Shown: positions 33,900 to 46,502 of the stretch, piece after piece
Position numbering within the stretch: position 1 is the stretch's first letter
Layout: every line of letters starts with the position of its first letter
Source of the DNA: Cubamyces lactineus
Lineage: Eukaryota > Basidiomycota > Agaricomycetes > Polyporales > Polyporaceae
Direction of reading: 5' to 3'
NCBI GenBank assembly: GCA_022376465.1
Contig: JACDTU010000016.1
Location: forward strand, 868,001 to 932,000
DNA length: 64,000 nucleotides
Made by a program: the position numbers and the translations under genes
The notes under the pieces: model-generated
What the model saw: only the letters and a program-made list of their open reading frames with translations
Database searches by the model: none
What the model was told of the DNA's origin: nothing

Positions 33900-35171
33900 C
33901 TAGCGTAACAAACGAATGTCCGTATCATGCACTTTGGCGCAGTGGCGTGAAGTATCCCCATGTACGGTTAGAAGCCCGCCATTATCCCAACGACCTAGGC
34001 CCGTTGTGAACACGAAATCAGTGAATTCCTTCAGGTTGTATCCAGTCGTGAAGCTGACAAGAGGACGAAGAGCGTCAAACGACGTGAGGAGCTCGCGGAC
34101 GATGGCTAAGTAGGCGTTAAAATGTGTTGGGTTTGCACCGGCTCCGTTCGAGAGGATTTCTGCGTGATAGCCAAAGGCCACTTTGTTCAGCTCGGGCCAG
34201 AGCGCACGCCGTCCCGACGCGTTCCCATAGCGTGTCTGCGCTGTTGCCAGTGAGAAACGCAATATGGGTAAGCAACCATCCGACTATTTGAATGGGCAGC
34301 ATCAAATGAGAGACTACGCACACAAGATGTTCACGAGATCTGACACGAAGTTCATGTTGAGGTCTTGGGTAGAACATCTCACTATGATGTGCAGCTCCTC
34401 GATTCGGGGCGCATTCTTCGTCCACCACTTGAAACCGACTCCAATGTCATTACGCGGAACCACAAGAAGTCGCTTCAGGGCTGGATATAGAGGCTGATCG
34501 TGGGCCATAGAAGAGATCGTGGACTGTGTGCGCTTGAACGGCGGTCTGCGCGACCCAATCAAAGTCAACTCGCGCAGATTTGGGAATCCGTCCAGGCACT
34601 CGAGGAATAGACTAGGGTCACCATCGCCTTGTAGTGACATGTCTCCAACGATCATAAGGGATACCATCTGAGAAGTGCCCACTCGTCGGAATAGTGTCGC
34701 GAGCGCATCTCTATACTCCGCATGATGGTACTCGAAGCAATCTCTGACGGTGGGACCGCCTCCAAAGGACGAGTACTCGATGTAGACTTTGTTTCTGTTC
34801 ATATTTGCCGTCTCATAGTCGAGGGCGGAAGAAATACAGAGATGCCGTACGGCTGGATGGGGCATGTTCTGTATCGCGGCTTCATGGCATACCGCCTGGA
34901 AGGTGGTGGCGAACCGCTTGAGCCGAGAAGTGGATCCAGAGAGGATACAGACAGAATAAAAGCGTGTCGATAGAGAAATAGCACGGATCTGCTTAGAGAC
35001 CTGCGAGAGAGCGCATCCGATGTGTCCACCGTCGGTGCAGGCGAGACGGAAGATCAACTCGATGATCTCAAACGGGAGGTCCTCGAGCGTCCTCCGCTTT
35101 CTTCTACGCATTATTTTACGACGAAACGGAGAGATGATTGCGGTGATGATATGGCTGACTCGAAGCGGCAT
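33900..35171 (-). CDS. F-box protein F5, diverged C-terminus
   Basis: Exons 35171-34322 and 34240-33900 join at phase 1 to give 396 residues. A basic N-terminus (MRRRKRRTLEDLP in the third line of the protein) leads into the F-box (LPFEIIELIFRLACTDGG, LSQVSKQIRAISLSTRF). The middle carries ECLDGFPNLRELTLIGSRRPPF and LYPALKRLLVVPRNDIGV, both close to F9. The second exon has LWPELNKVAFGYHAEIL and LRPLVSFTTGYNLKEF, but then departs: the DW-x-x-R-x-x-G motif present in every other intact copy is missing and the protein ends early (HDTDIRLLR). That could be a frameshift or premature end making a shortened receptor. It belongs with F9 and F8 rather than with F1-F4. Confidence 0.75.
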
Positions 35172-35269
35172 TCCAACAGAGATGGCACACGCAGGAGGTG
35201 GGAGGCGTACGCAGTTGAAGACCGAAGATTACTTATAGGGCGGAACGTGTGAGATACTAGTCCTGCTTC

Positions 35270-35890
35270 TTTTCCCGTGCAAGACACTGTGACGCTGGCG
35301 AGAACGTATTTGAGTTCTGCCAGTGTCGGTGCTGCGGTAGCATGGACCTCCCCGGCCCGTCTCCGTGTAGCGCAGGCGAGCGGTAATCCTGTGAATCCAG
35401 TGATTGCCAACCCGCGCAGGTTTGAGAACCCCTCCAAAGAATCGAACATAAGATGCTGTTCCCTGTATTTAAATTTAGAAAGCACGAGAGATTGGACGCT
35501 TGCGGTTCCTACATGCTGAACGAGCCTGGAAAGCGCATGCGACAATCGTTGCGTTGCTTCCGCCTGTCATAGGCCTCTATTTTGAACTCATAGCGATGGC
35601 TCCACCGCCACCTGCCAATTTGCGCTTGTAGGCAGGCCAATTAGATGTATCCGGGCTAGCCATAAGCACATATGGTCAACGTGCGGACGCGGCGCGCGTT
35701 GTGTAGCTGCCTGTGTACACGCAAACCGGAGGCTTTCAAGGAACTTGTCGAGCTGACACGTGTTGTATGAGACCTGGAGAGCGACCGAGAGGAAGCGGTG
35801 CGTAGATATAGAGGCCGCGCGGATATAACGCGAAGTAGAATATATGTGCTCGAGTAGCTCAAGCGGGAGGAATTTGAGTACTCAGTGAAG
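35270..35890 (-). pseudogene. Dead F-box copy F6
   Basis: Minus-strand fragments match successive parts of the neighbouring F-box family but in different frames. Near 35878 the reading LKFLPLELLEHI begins an F-box, the ACTDGG portion is missing, and STHRFLSVALQVS with the following Cys/Ala-rich stretch continues to about 35650. From about 35545 to 35275 another frame has LVQHVGTASVQSLVLSKFKY, then EGFSNLRGLAITGFTG and LAELKYVL, matching the middle part of F5. Frame changes, an internal deletion and the absence of the C-terminal module show that it is a relic. It lies just upstream of F5 in the same orientation, so a tandem duplication is the likely origin. Confidence 0.65.
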
Positions 35891-36509
35891 TGCAGAACGG
35901 AGATCCCGACGGGCTTGCAGCGTTTTGATGACGGTGGCCGGAACCGTGTTGAGTGGAACGAGGGTAGGGCTGATCGAATGCGCTCACAGGCATGCTTCGG
36001 AAGCTGCATCTCAACCACGCCCCATGCATCAACTATGGGACAGACGAGGACGCGCTGAATGTGGCACCAATCACTTACCATACGGGACGCATGCGCAATG
36101 CTGGACACGATCACGTGCACGCGCCATGACAAAATGTGCGCGCCAGGGAATGTGCTTTGCCATGTTGCTGCTCAGTGCTCTGCCAGCGACGCCCGTTACT
36201 ATGTTTTCCTCAACACAGAAATACACACAGTTCCTTGGGACGCCCAGCGTATCTCCCGTCTCCTGTGATCAGAGACTTGCATCTGGAGTAATTCGCCCAT
36301 GCTGACATCTTGCAGTGTGTACATGGCAATTCGTTTCGTTCTGCAACGAGACTTTTCCTTGCTATATGCTGCAAGGATTCTCTCCGACACCAAACTCGTC
36401 ACTGCTGCTTGAGCTGGTACAATACCCCTCCAGCGCGGTTCCGCGCGCTTTGCTATGCCACGTGGCTCGCACTGCGGTCAGGTCCCATCGTACTATCCGA
36501 TAAGTAGAC
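35891..36509. other. Spacer F6 relic to F7
   Basis: About 620 bp; the last part is the presumed F7 promoter. No gene or strong core promoter motif is recognised. Confidence 0.4.
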
Positions 36510-38042
36510 ATGCATCTCCACCGTGACGACGACCGCATATCCAAGGTTAGTATGTCCATGCAGCGTTCACAAGAGTTCAATCGTCCCTCGGGCATGGTGA
36601 CAGGAAGATTTGACGATACGAGCACAGGTAGATCAGATACCTGCGAAGACCAACAAGGCTCGGACGAATCTCCCTCAGACTCCAATGTGTTTGGGAGGCT
36701 CCCAGTAGAACTCATTCACGCCATCCTGGAGCACGCATCTCACGAAAAGGCTACACTATCTGCATGCGCCCTCGTATCGCACACTTGGTGTGACCTCTCG
36801 CGCCCTCATCTCTTCTCCTCGCTCGCTATCGCATCTCAAGGAACATTTGACGAGTTCGGCGAATTTCTGAATTCGCACCCTGACGTTGCTCGATATGTCC
36901 GTCGACTGGAGCTACGACATCTGCCGGGAAGCCTCATCTTTGGCAACTCTCACGCCAACGTCGCCATCGATGCGCTGGATACGCTGATTACGGAGCTTCC
37001 TGAGCTGCAAGTGCTCCACCTCCGAGAACTGTGGTTCAAGGATACTACAAGAGATTCAGCCTGTACTCCCAATCCGAGTACTCCCCTTAGACGTCGGCTC
37101 AAGAAACTGGTCTTGAACTACTGTGCTAGCGACAAGAATTGTCCGCTTCTGTTACAGACACTCCACGATATCGTTCAGACGTTCCCTGCCGATGCTGTCT
37201 GTCTATACAATCTCTTCATCGCAGACGTGCAATCCACTCGTCCTGAGCACCCCGATACCTCATCTGCACACTCAACCCGCCTGTGCATCCATTCAATCAC
37301 GATTGACCGTATTCATACCCTCCGATTCCCGATTCATGACGTATCCATCCTTCATGCTGCACTGCGTCGACTGCTCGCGCCGCAGTGTCTACATACCTTC
37401 AGGGCTCGATCGGGTATCGACAGACGGAATCCCGAGTCCTTGCGCGTGTTCGGAGAATTTATCAACGAAAGCGGAGGAGTCGCTTTGCGCCATCTAGCCA
37501 TCCCTTTCGTGATCGGACAAGTCATTTACCCCTCCGATGACCAACCCGGTATGTGCATGCTGTATTGGGAGCCGCTAGAGATTCGCTGACCTATGTGCGC
37601 AACAGATTATTGGCGCGCGCTGTGTCTGAACAAGTGCCCCCATCTAGAGTCCTTCACGTTCTCAATCCATGTTCCTCTCATCCGTACCCGCGCTGTTGCT
37701 ATCCGCGCTCAAGATCCTCCCCGCGTGCCCGTAAGCGCGGTATTGGTCGCAATTCTCTCCCATCTGCCATCGGCATTGCGCACACTCAGCCTCGTTTTAT
37801 ACAACGTGGGAGTGCCAGCTCGAATCCAGAATCAGGAGACCATGGCCCTGGAGAGACTCGATGCTGCCATTGCGGAGCGGTTCCGGTCGTTGGTCAAGCT
37901 CCACATCACACTCCACGGCCGCAAGCCTGCCGAGGTCGAAGAATGTGTACATGTTTTCGAAGAAGTGATGCCCGAGTGTAGACGGAAGGGAATCCTTGAC
38001 GTTGTAGTGAAGGAAGAAGAGAAGGCACTGGGCCTCGAGTAA
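36510..38042 (+). CDS. F-box/LRR-like protein F7 (different subfamily)
   Basis: Exons 36510-37548 and 37606-38042 (phase 1 junction) give 491 residues. After a Ser/Asp-rich N-terminus of about 65 residues the F-box reads FGRLPVELIHAILEHASHEK, with CALVSHTWCDLSRPHLFSSL, at about residues 66-110. What follows is leucine-rich with repeated L-x-x-L-x-L units: YVRRLELRHLP, LPELQVLHLRELWF, LKKLVLNYC, LRHLAIPF, HLESFTFSI and LRTLSLVLYNV. This is the arrangement of many mushroom F-box/LRR proteins, in which the repeats bind the ubiquitination target. It lacks the ACTDGGRTG signature and the C-terminal DW module of F1-F5, F8 and F9, so it is not a recent copy of those. A relic of the F7 type sits at 47035-47240. 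Confidence 0.8.
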
Positions 38043-38426
38043 GCGCGAATTAGGAACTTCACTCTCTGATTGTTACAGACATGTCGAATAGCCTTGTTAC
38101 GATCGGATGCGACACCGTTGTTTCATTAGACGAACGATCTGCCACTATACAGGGGAAACGTAGTTGAGTTGGAAGCTTGGCAGACATCCATGCCAGAAAT
38201 CGCCCTCGCATCCGGATTGAAATCTACAATATGTGATCCTAATGTTCTATCCGAGTCGCTTCATGGAATGACAGTGGGCATCATACGAAGCTCCGTGGAC
38301 AATGGTGAGGTTCCAGTATGTTCTAACTCGCATACATTGAGTATCTACCGTTCTCGTCTCAATGATACTTTTCGTCCTACTCTTAGCCATTAGATATTAC
38401 ATACGAGTCCAATATCGCCAACACGC
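38043..38426. other. Spacer between convergent F7 and F8
   Basis: About 380 bp; nothing recognised apart from presumed 3' flanks. Confidence 0.4.
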
Positions 38427-39866
38427 TCACTGTCCCCAGACGATCCCACTCCTCGCATCACGACTATCCCTCCGAAACACAGACCATAGCTTCTTTGCTA
38501 CATCCATGAGGGCATGTGAGCCCTGCCTCTCATGTAACATGGACTCGGGCGCCCAGAAGTCCGACCCATACTCCGGCGTCGCCATACCGGAGTTCCCTCT
38601 CGAGCGTATCACCCAGTTCACGTACGTGAACGCATAACCCCTGGCAGCTTCCCAGCTGTCTACTGAGTCTGATACTGCTGCGTTTGCATGGGGTTCATCT
38701 CGCAGCCTGTAGCTCGGTGCGAATTCCATGAGACGGGTTGCTGGCAAGACGTTTGCCTTAAAGTCGTCGAGTTCCCCTATGAAGCGCACGTATGCTTCGC
38801 GGTCGGCCGGTAACTGATGGCGGAATAGCTTGGCAAGGTAGGCGAATGTCACTTGCTTCAACTCTGGCCAGAGTGGCTTGCTTTTGGGCATGCCCGAGGA
38901 GGAGTCGAATCGTGTCTTTGCTGTATTGAAGGTAAATGTGAGCATGCCTTGCAAAGCTCAATGGAATGACACGAGATACTCACCGAGAACGGATAGTAAG
39001 CCCGGCAGGAACACGATATCCTGTCGGACATGACACCTGACGGAGATGTCCATTGTCTCAAGCTGCGGGGTATGTGTCGCCCAATGCTCGAAGTCCACTT
39101 CAGCATCGGGTACCAGCCACAGGTAAAACGCCTTCAGCGCAGGATATAGAGGTTGAGATACGGAACTCTGCTCGGGCGCCCCATGGTCGCCTTCATCCGT
39201 AGATTGCACGAATGGCAGGATCCCGCCCCTGCTCATCGACAATTCCCGTAGTTTCGGAAACCCGCAAGGGCAACAGATAGGCTGGCACATCGGGCAGTAT
39301 TCCACGGGATGGGTCGTCGTGTCGCACCCGAGGAGCAGAAGGGACAGGAGATCCGCGGTGCTCATGCGTTGGAAGAGCCTCGCGAGTTCTTCGTGATACT
39401 CCTTTGCGAGCAGGTATGTGCCGTGGTAGGTGGAAGAGCCTGGGGGCAGCCATACGGACACCCGGTGCTGTCTTTCGGGATACCTTTGGATGTCTACGGC
39501 CATTACGATAGCCATGTGTCGAACGCAAGGGCGCGGCGCGTGCTGCTCGGCGGCTTCTTTACACGCACGCTCAAATGCGGTTGCGAATCCGTCGAGTTGG
39601 GAGATGACGCCGCTGCACAGAGAGACGGATTCGAAGCGCGTGGAGCGAGAGATAGCGCGGATGCGTTTTGAGACGAGGGAGAGTGAACAAGCGGTACGTC
39701 CGCCGTCGGCGCAGGCAAGACGGAAGATGTACTCGAGGATCTCAAACGGAAGCTCATCGAGTGCTTGCGGGTGCATGCGGAGTTCCTCGTTCGGATGTTG
39801 AGATAGCTGACCACCAATCTTCTTGGCGATGGTGGTCAAACGAGCCTTCGCAGCCTTGAGTAGCAT
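38427..39866 (-). CDS. F-box protein F8
   Basis: Exons 39866-38984 and 38920-38427 (phase 1 junction) give 458 residues. A basic N-terminus of about 37 residues precedes the F-box (LDELPFEILEYIFRLACADGG, LSLVSKRIRAISRSTRF). The middle has a cysteine-rich insert (CPMCQPICCPCGF at about residues 215-230), where paralogues have a simple CPDGF; four or more close cysteines raise the possibility of metal binding there, which is inference. LYPALKAFYLWLVPDAEVDF follows. The second exon contains LWPELKQVTFAYLAKLF, MEFAPSYRL and VNWVIRSRGNSGMATPEYGSDFW, the standard C-terminal module with Asn in place of Asp. There is no hydrophobic tail. Probable SCF substrate adaptor with unknown target. Confidence 0.85.
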
Positions 39867-42800
39867 GACGACGGTTATAGGTGAGTTATGTGGTAGAAAG
39901 ACGGGGGAAGCGCATTGTAACAGAGCACACGTGGGACTCTGCCGCTACTCCCCTTCATGTTCCTGCTGTAGCGCGGGCGATATCTTGTCGAAGCTTTCCG
40001 AGCGCCGATGGGCTGTGCTGTAGAGTTCTGTCAACCACCCGTGTGGACCTACGGTGGCTTGGGGCACCGGTCTCATCCTTTGCGCCGGAACACAAGTGCT
40101 ATTAGTCTATCATTCGGACGATTTGTGTAGCGATACTGCGTGGTGGTTGAAGCAGAGTCCTCGCGCGTGGATACGCGCTCATATTTATCGCGTACATGAC
40201 GCGATCACGTGGACGCGATATCAAGCACTGCTCGCGACAGCCTGTAAGGCTACTGTTCCAGTTGAGCGCTTTCACCATCATACTTCCACGTCCCATGCAT
40301 CTACTCCGTATAACTCATCGTCGCGGTCGCGGTGGTTGTCGACGTACTGCGCAGCTAAACGCCTAGCGACGCGACCGAAGTCGGCAAAGTGAATATTCCT
40401 CATGTGCTCGTACCTGGTTGGTTTCCCGCTCCTGCGTCGGAATGATGCCGGCGGCAACGACGGCGGGGTGGTGGTCGACTGACGGAGGCCGAGGACCGGG
40501 TGGTGTGAGATGAGTACTATGGAGTTGATGCTGTGGGCCCCGGGAACATGAACGGAGATCCGGATTGAGCGGATGCGCTGTGTGGCAAGTATCAGGGCAC
40601 GACTCACGGTTCAGTTAAGAAGACGACATGACTGGTGGCGAAAAAAGGCGCGTCGGGCCGTACGTCGCCTGTCAGGTCGATGGCAGTAACGCGCAGAAGT
40701 GGAGGCACTCACTGCGAGGATGGACTTGATCATTACTAGCAATCGTGCCAGTTACCATAGTGTAGATGATGCGTTGCACGAATTAGGTCACTTGAAGTAG
40801 TCCTTAATTTCGTGAGCATAGGGCCGCACGCGCATGCCACAGGCGAGGCGTACTCGTCATCCCGCAACAGACGTTGCATCAAGGCCAGACCGGGCTTTAC
40901 GAGTCGTGCGATCTTGTCCGATTGATACGGCTTATCTGTGGTCGCAAACATGACGAGGAAGATCTGCGAGGATCAGACAAACTCGCAACACGACAACCAC
41001 TGGGATTCACGGAGGGTCAAACGTCAAAGACATTCCAGTATGTAGAAATCGATGGAAGAACGTACAGCTGGAGAGGTGGATGACAGTGAGTAAGTGATGG
41101 GGTTGAGCACGCCGAGCTCACCCGGAAGGCCGACACCCAGATGATAAGATCTGCAGTGCTCGGACACAGCGAAGGACTGGGCGTTGTGTGATTGTAGAGA
41201 TCCTGCAGAAAGGTGAATCGATCAGGGCCACAGAACCCCGGCGCGCAACTATCTCAAGGATACGTCGTTCAGGAAGACATCCATCGAACGCGGTGGCTGT
41301 GATTCGCATTTAACTTCTAGCTTTTCCAACGGGAACCAGGAACATGACAGGTGCGCGTCGTCGGTGATTTCGCGAAGCGGGAGGATAGGCATGTCGTTAA
41401 CTTATAGCGTGGAGTTGAGACTCGGATGCGCCAGTGAGTCCTGAGGGTGGCCTACGAGCGATGCACATTGCAGGATTAAGTGGGGGCGGTCGTCGAGGAC
41501 CGTTCAGCATGCGCACCAGGAGAGACGAGCATAGCAGCCGATATGCAGATGAGTTTCTTCTCATCAGGCTTCGACGTCAATGTCAAAGCGGCGGCGGCGG
41601 TCCGCTCTATTGACGCAGACGGCTCCGGGCGGATGTCCGGAGAGCGTAAGGTATCATTCCAGGTGAGCCGGTCGAAGTCACTCCAAGGGTGATTTTGATT
41701 GATGCTGCCTGCAATACTCCGAGTAAGTGGAACGGCAGGCTCACCACAATGCGAACCAACTCTCACCCATTGGTATCTGGGCTGGCTCTCGCCAATGATC
41801 AGGATTTCGCTCTCGACGTAGACGGCCGGGACCCATGTACGCGTAAGTGTGCCAGGCAGCCGATGCGTCATGAGAATCAGATCCTTTAAACGTGTTAGTG
41901 ACTCCCGTTTGACTGCTCGTGTGATAGCGCATGTCTGACAGACGGCATATTGAAGCCGATGACGGGAGGGCGTCCGCAAGCTTGGCACGGCGGAGGATAG
42001 GTCGCAAGATGAAGCGATGAAGGAGCATCGCCAGGCGTGGTGGAGCAGAATGATGGTGGTTTTTGACTGCGTACTTACGCAGCGTATCCGCGTGGACATG
42101 TCAGTCTGATGGCGGTGACACTTGGACAGGTGCCGGGGACAAGTAGGCCGGGAAGTAGGTCAGTATTGTGTAGGCCAAGCACAACATGCGTATGGACGTC
42201 CTCACAACGTGAAAATATGGTATGTAGCCATGCTCGCTGAGGAAATTGTCGCAAGACAGGGCAAGCCTGACCAGTGACAACCCCGTCGTGTTCTCCATAC
42301 AAATTGAGGACACAAAGCTGGGGATGATTAATATTCCCCGGGCGCTTCGTGGGTATTTGCTTGCCATTTCCTGAGCCATATGTCGCCAAGACATCGCGGT
42401 GAAGATATAATAGAATAAACAGTTGGATTCCGAGAGCAGCGTCCACGTCCAACTTCGCCTCATTGAAACTTTGAGGCGCTTGTTAGGGCGGAGTGCTGAC
42501 GTAATCTGATGGGATGTTTGGTATCACGCCTACGGCAACGTTGTGCCTGACAGTGACATTGGCATTGACGATCCCCCTGCGAAAGACCTCCTCGATTCGG
42601 TTGCGCTCGCTGGGTCAAATCGCGGTAGCAGCGGGAACCTGACGGACACGTCTACAGCACTTGCCAGTACAGCTGCATGCGGCATGTCCGAAGATAGGCC
42701 TACAGATGCTAGACAGTTCTCAATAGTGGACGATTGGGCCGGATGACACGATATCCGCATCATAAGGTGAGATATCAGCAGCTTGTTCCTTCCGTGTACT

Positions 42801-43522
42801 TATCGCAGACCAGTAGACAGGAAGATCGTTGTCCAGGCAGGTCTCGGATGACTGCCCATCACGCTATTCTCTTTCTGCTCGCTGTGACATACGAGAACGG
42901 CGAACTCCCGGAGCGGCGCGGTTCGGCTCGTCTTCTACCAACTACACTGCCCATACACAAGTATATCATCGCAACATCGGTATGGAGGCCGCAAAAGACT
43001 ATTCTTGACTGCGTCGCACGATTCATATCTTGCGTTCATACCCACTGGGTTGGGCTGCCCGGACGGCGCTCATGGAGTGTGTCCGTGACGCACCCGGACG
43101 CTCCTCACGAGAAGACATCAATTACTAATGCCCCGCGCTCGGGGCTTCTCATGACCATCGAAAACTTCCATCTTGCCGTCGTTCGTTGATTGCCTCGCCC
43201 GCCCGACAATCTCCATCGTTCTCATTGGCCCTCTCTTGCGCGGGGCTGCCCCCCGACCACTTTCAACGCTGCGGCCTACGGCTCCCCCACATACGACCCG
43301 CTAAACTGTCTACGCCCGTCCCAGAGGTGCGTTCCTGGCCGAATGTCCCAAACTGGACTTGCTATCTCTCACACCCCACCTAGTCCATGTTGCACATGCT
43401 TCCTGCACTGCTTCTTCTCCCCGTGCCTGGTCACAATCTCACGCGCCAAGCTTAGCTCCAGATGCGCCTTTCCCACTGATGCATTCGCCACCGGCTCCTC
43501 CCATCTCTCCGCTTTTCTCGCC
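39867..43522. other. Long stretch without an assigned gene
   Basis: In these 3.7 kb I cannot assemble a gene. Coding-like scraps exist on both strands. On the minus strand: 40278-40607, 41118-41309 and 42075-42463, the last with a TAIRLTCPRGY end reminiscent of leucine-rich repeats. On the + strand: 40874-41080 ending YVEIDGRTYSW, 41480-41692 and 42543-42746. None splices cleanly into a longer protein by eye. Degraded F-box/LRR genes or a small diverged multi-exon gene are both possible. The final 100 bp are the pyrimidine-rich OPT leader region. Confidence 0.35.
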
Positions 43523-43531
43523 AAATATAAG
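43523..43531 (+). promoter_or_regulatory. TATA-like element of the OPT gene
   Basis: AAATATAAG lies about 100 bp before the OPT start codon and is followed by a pyrimidine-rich leader. Assigned by sequence and distance only. Confidence 0.4.
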
Positions 43532-43629
43532 TGTCTCAATGTCCGCTGTCTGTCCGACCGAGGTTCCCGTCCTTTCCCTCGACGCTCTCACTGCCGTACG
43601 CCTTCCCTGCGTCGGCTTGCCTGTTCCTC

Positions 43630-46502
43630 ATGGCGACAATCGAGCCCAAGGTCGTTGACGAGAAGCAGGCCGCCCTCGCCGACTCGGCCGTCGTTGAGAA
43701 GCAAAGTCTCAGCGATATCCATGACCAGCTGCCGGACCTTGCGAAGGCCGACCCCAATGAAGTTGGTGACGTGCGTACAGTCTTCCTCACACTCTCAGCA
43801 TAGGTCCATTTTCTCACTCAGCTCCCCTTCCTCCTGCTCTCAAATAGGTCTCGGAGGATGTCCGTGCCATTGACCTCGACGAGACCGGTCACGAGCGTGC
43901 GATCGAGACGTCTCAAGATTACGCCCTCCGTCTCGTCTCTCTTGAGGACGACCCCTCCCTACCCATCTACACCTTCCGAACCTGGTTCCTGGGTCTCGGA
44001 CTGTCCTGCTTCGCCGCCGTCCTTGGCGAGCTCTTCGTACGTTCCATCTCGGCTCCTACATAGACGCTCGCATGATCTGACGTTTTCCATCCGCCGTGCT
44101 AATCTCGTGAATTTGAACGCCATATTTCGTCCTACAGTACTTCCGCCCTCAGACCGTGCAAGTGTCCGGTCTCTTCCTCCAGGTCTTCGCCTTCATCCTA
44201 GGGCGTGGTCTCGAGACCATCATTCCGGGCCCCAACAACCCAAGACTCCGCAGTCCTGACAATTGGTTTTGGCGGTTCATGAACCCTGGTGTCTTCAGTG
44301 CGTTTGCGCATCAGACCTTGCATTATCATCTGCGGTACTGACAGTGATATTGCTGCGCGTAGACATCAAGGAACATGTAGCCATCAGCATCATGTCGACG
44401 ACCGCTTCGGACCAGGCGATCGCTATCGCTGTTTTCGCAGCCCAGGAACTGTACTACAATGTCAGCATTAATGCGGGCATCGCAATCTTCACGTACGTCC
44501 ACTTCGTGCAGTATACTCTCCTGATACGGACGCTAATCAAGACATCCATTCATCTGTCCTGCTGCGTCCCCACAATGAATGATGGCGCCTTCCTACCGTG
44601 TGCAATGCCGTGCGGATATGCAGACTGATTGCCTCGCAACTCATTGGCTACGGTCTCACGGGCATCGCTCGTTCCTACCTCGTCTATCCCACATGGGCGG
44701 TCTACCCGTTCCTGATGCCGCAGGTCCAGCTCTTCGACGCTATGCACCGTGGAAAGGGCATATTCCTCCAGCGCAAGCGGCGCATCTTTTTCTGGGCGGT
44801 CCTCGTTGCCATCTTCGTCTGGGAATGGTTCCCAGAGTACATCGCTCCGTGCGTCTACGTTTCATCGTTATCATACGCCGCCGATGGCTGACGTTTAGCG
44901 TCCGTAGGACCCTCACGGGTATTTCAATCATCTGTTTGGCTGACCAGAAGAGCGCCTGGGTCACGCGTATCTTCGGTGGCGCCGCGGGTAACGAGGGTCT
45001 CGGCCTTTTCGCGCTATCTCTCGACTGGAACTACGTCGGGTCTGGAGGTCAGGCCATCGGCTCCCTCTTCACGCCGCTATCGACGCAGCTGTCCCTGTAC
45101 GCTGGTGTCATTGTCTGCGTGTACGTCCCTGATACATGTCTCTCAATGATTTCGCATCCTCACATGAGTCTTTGGTAGTATCTCGTTCTGCCTTTGCTAC
45201 GCACACAACATCTGGCATGCGCAGAACTTCCCCTTCCTGTCGCAGCTCCTCTTTTCCGAGAACGGCACGGAGTACAACCAGCTCGCGATCCTCAACGACG
45301 ACTTCACGCTCAACAACACGAAGCTCGAGCAAAATGGCCTGCCGTACTACGCCGCCTCGCAGACGCTCTACCAGGTCTCGCGTACGATGTACATCGGCGC
45401 AGCGGTCACGCACTTCTTCATCTGGCACTTCAAGGACGTGTGGGAGGTCGTCCGCAACCTCCGCACACACGAATGCGACGACGTGCACTACCAGAAGATG
45501 AAGGTGTACAAGGAAGTCCCGCTCTGGTGGTTCGGCGCGATCTTCATCGTCACCTTTGCTCTTGGCCTCGGCCTGTGCTACGCAGCCGATTCTGGCCTGC
45601 CCTGGTGGGGCTTTATCGTGGCGCTCATCTTCACGACGGTCTTCATCCCCATCCTGGGATCGCTCTACGCCACGGTCGGATACCAGCCGTCGCTGCAATT
45701 CCTTATCCAGATGGTCGGCGGTGCTATGATTCCTGGTCGCCCCGTCGCCAACATGTACTTCACGCTCTGTAAGTGTCAATGTCGACGCTTGCGTGAATAA
45801 TGCTGACCTTGATGTGATACAGACGGCTACCAGACGTACCAGCTCACGCTGAACCTGCTCCGCGACCTGAAGCTCGGACAGTACACGAAGCTGCCCCCAC
45901 GGGTGACGTTCGTGATGCAGACCGTCGGCGGCGTCATCGGCGGCATCCTCAACTACATCATCATGCAGTCCGTCATCAACGGCAACCGGCCGATCCTGCT
46001 CGCCGTCCAGGGCACGAACACCTGGTCCGGGCAGCAGGTGCAGACGTACAACTCGAACGCGATCACCTGGGGCGCGCTCGCCAAGCCGCTGTACAGCCCC
46101 GGCGCGCGGTACGGCTTCATCCCGTGGATGCTCATCGCGGGACTCGGCGTACCGATTCCGTTCTGGCTCCTGCACCGCAAGTGGCCGCGCGCGGGGTTCA
46201 ACTACGTGTTCACGCCCGTCGTCGTTGCCGAGCTCGGCTTCCTGTCCGTCGGCATCAACTCGTCGTGGATGACGTCGCTCGCGATCGCGGTGTTCTCGCA
46301 GTGGTACCTCCGCAAGTACCGCCCGCGCTGGTTCCGCAAGTACAACTTCTTGCTCTCTGCTGCGCTCGACGGCGGTACCCAGATCATGGTCTTTGTGTAC
46401 TCGTTCGCCGTCGGCGGTGCGTCTGGGAAGGCGATTGACTTCCCGCACTGGGCGCTCAACCCCAAGGGTAATCCCGACTATTGTCTCCGTTTGTCGGATT
46501 AG
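43630..46502 (+). CDS. Oligopeptide transporter, OPT family
   Basis: Eight exons, 43630-43770, 43848-44036, 44138-44297, 44363-44492, 44624-44848, 44908-45120, 45179-45768 and 45823-46502, close in frame to 775 residues. After an acidic N-terminus of about 85 residues the first membrane segment is WFLGLGLSCFAAVLGELFYF. The family NPG motif appears as FMNPGVFNIKEH, and the KIPPR-type motif as YTKLPPRVTF; together they place the protein in the peptide-transport clade of OPT rather than the YSL metal-chelate clade. The C-terminus NPKGNPDYC is also typical. About 14-16 membrane segments are evident. OPT proteins import tetra- and pentapeptides or glutathione by proton symport at the plasma membrane. 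The length fits the family. Introns are 54-131 nt, all GT-AG. No neighbour suggests a shared pathway. Confidence 0.95.
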
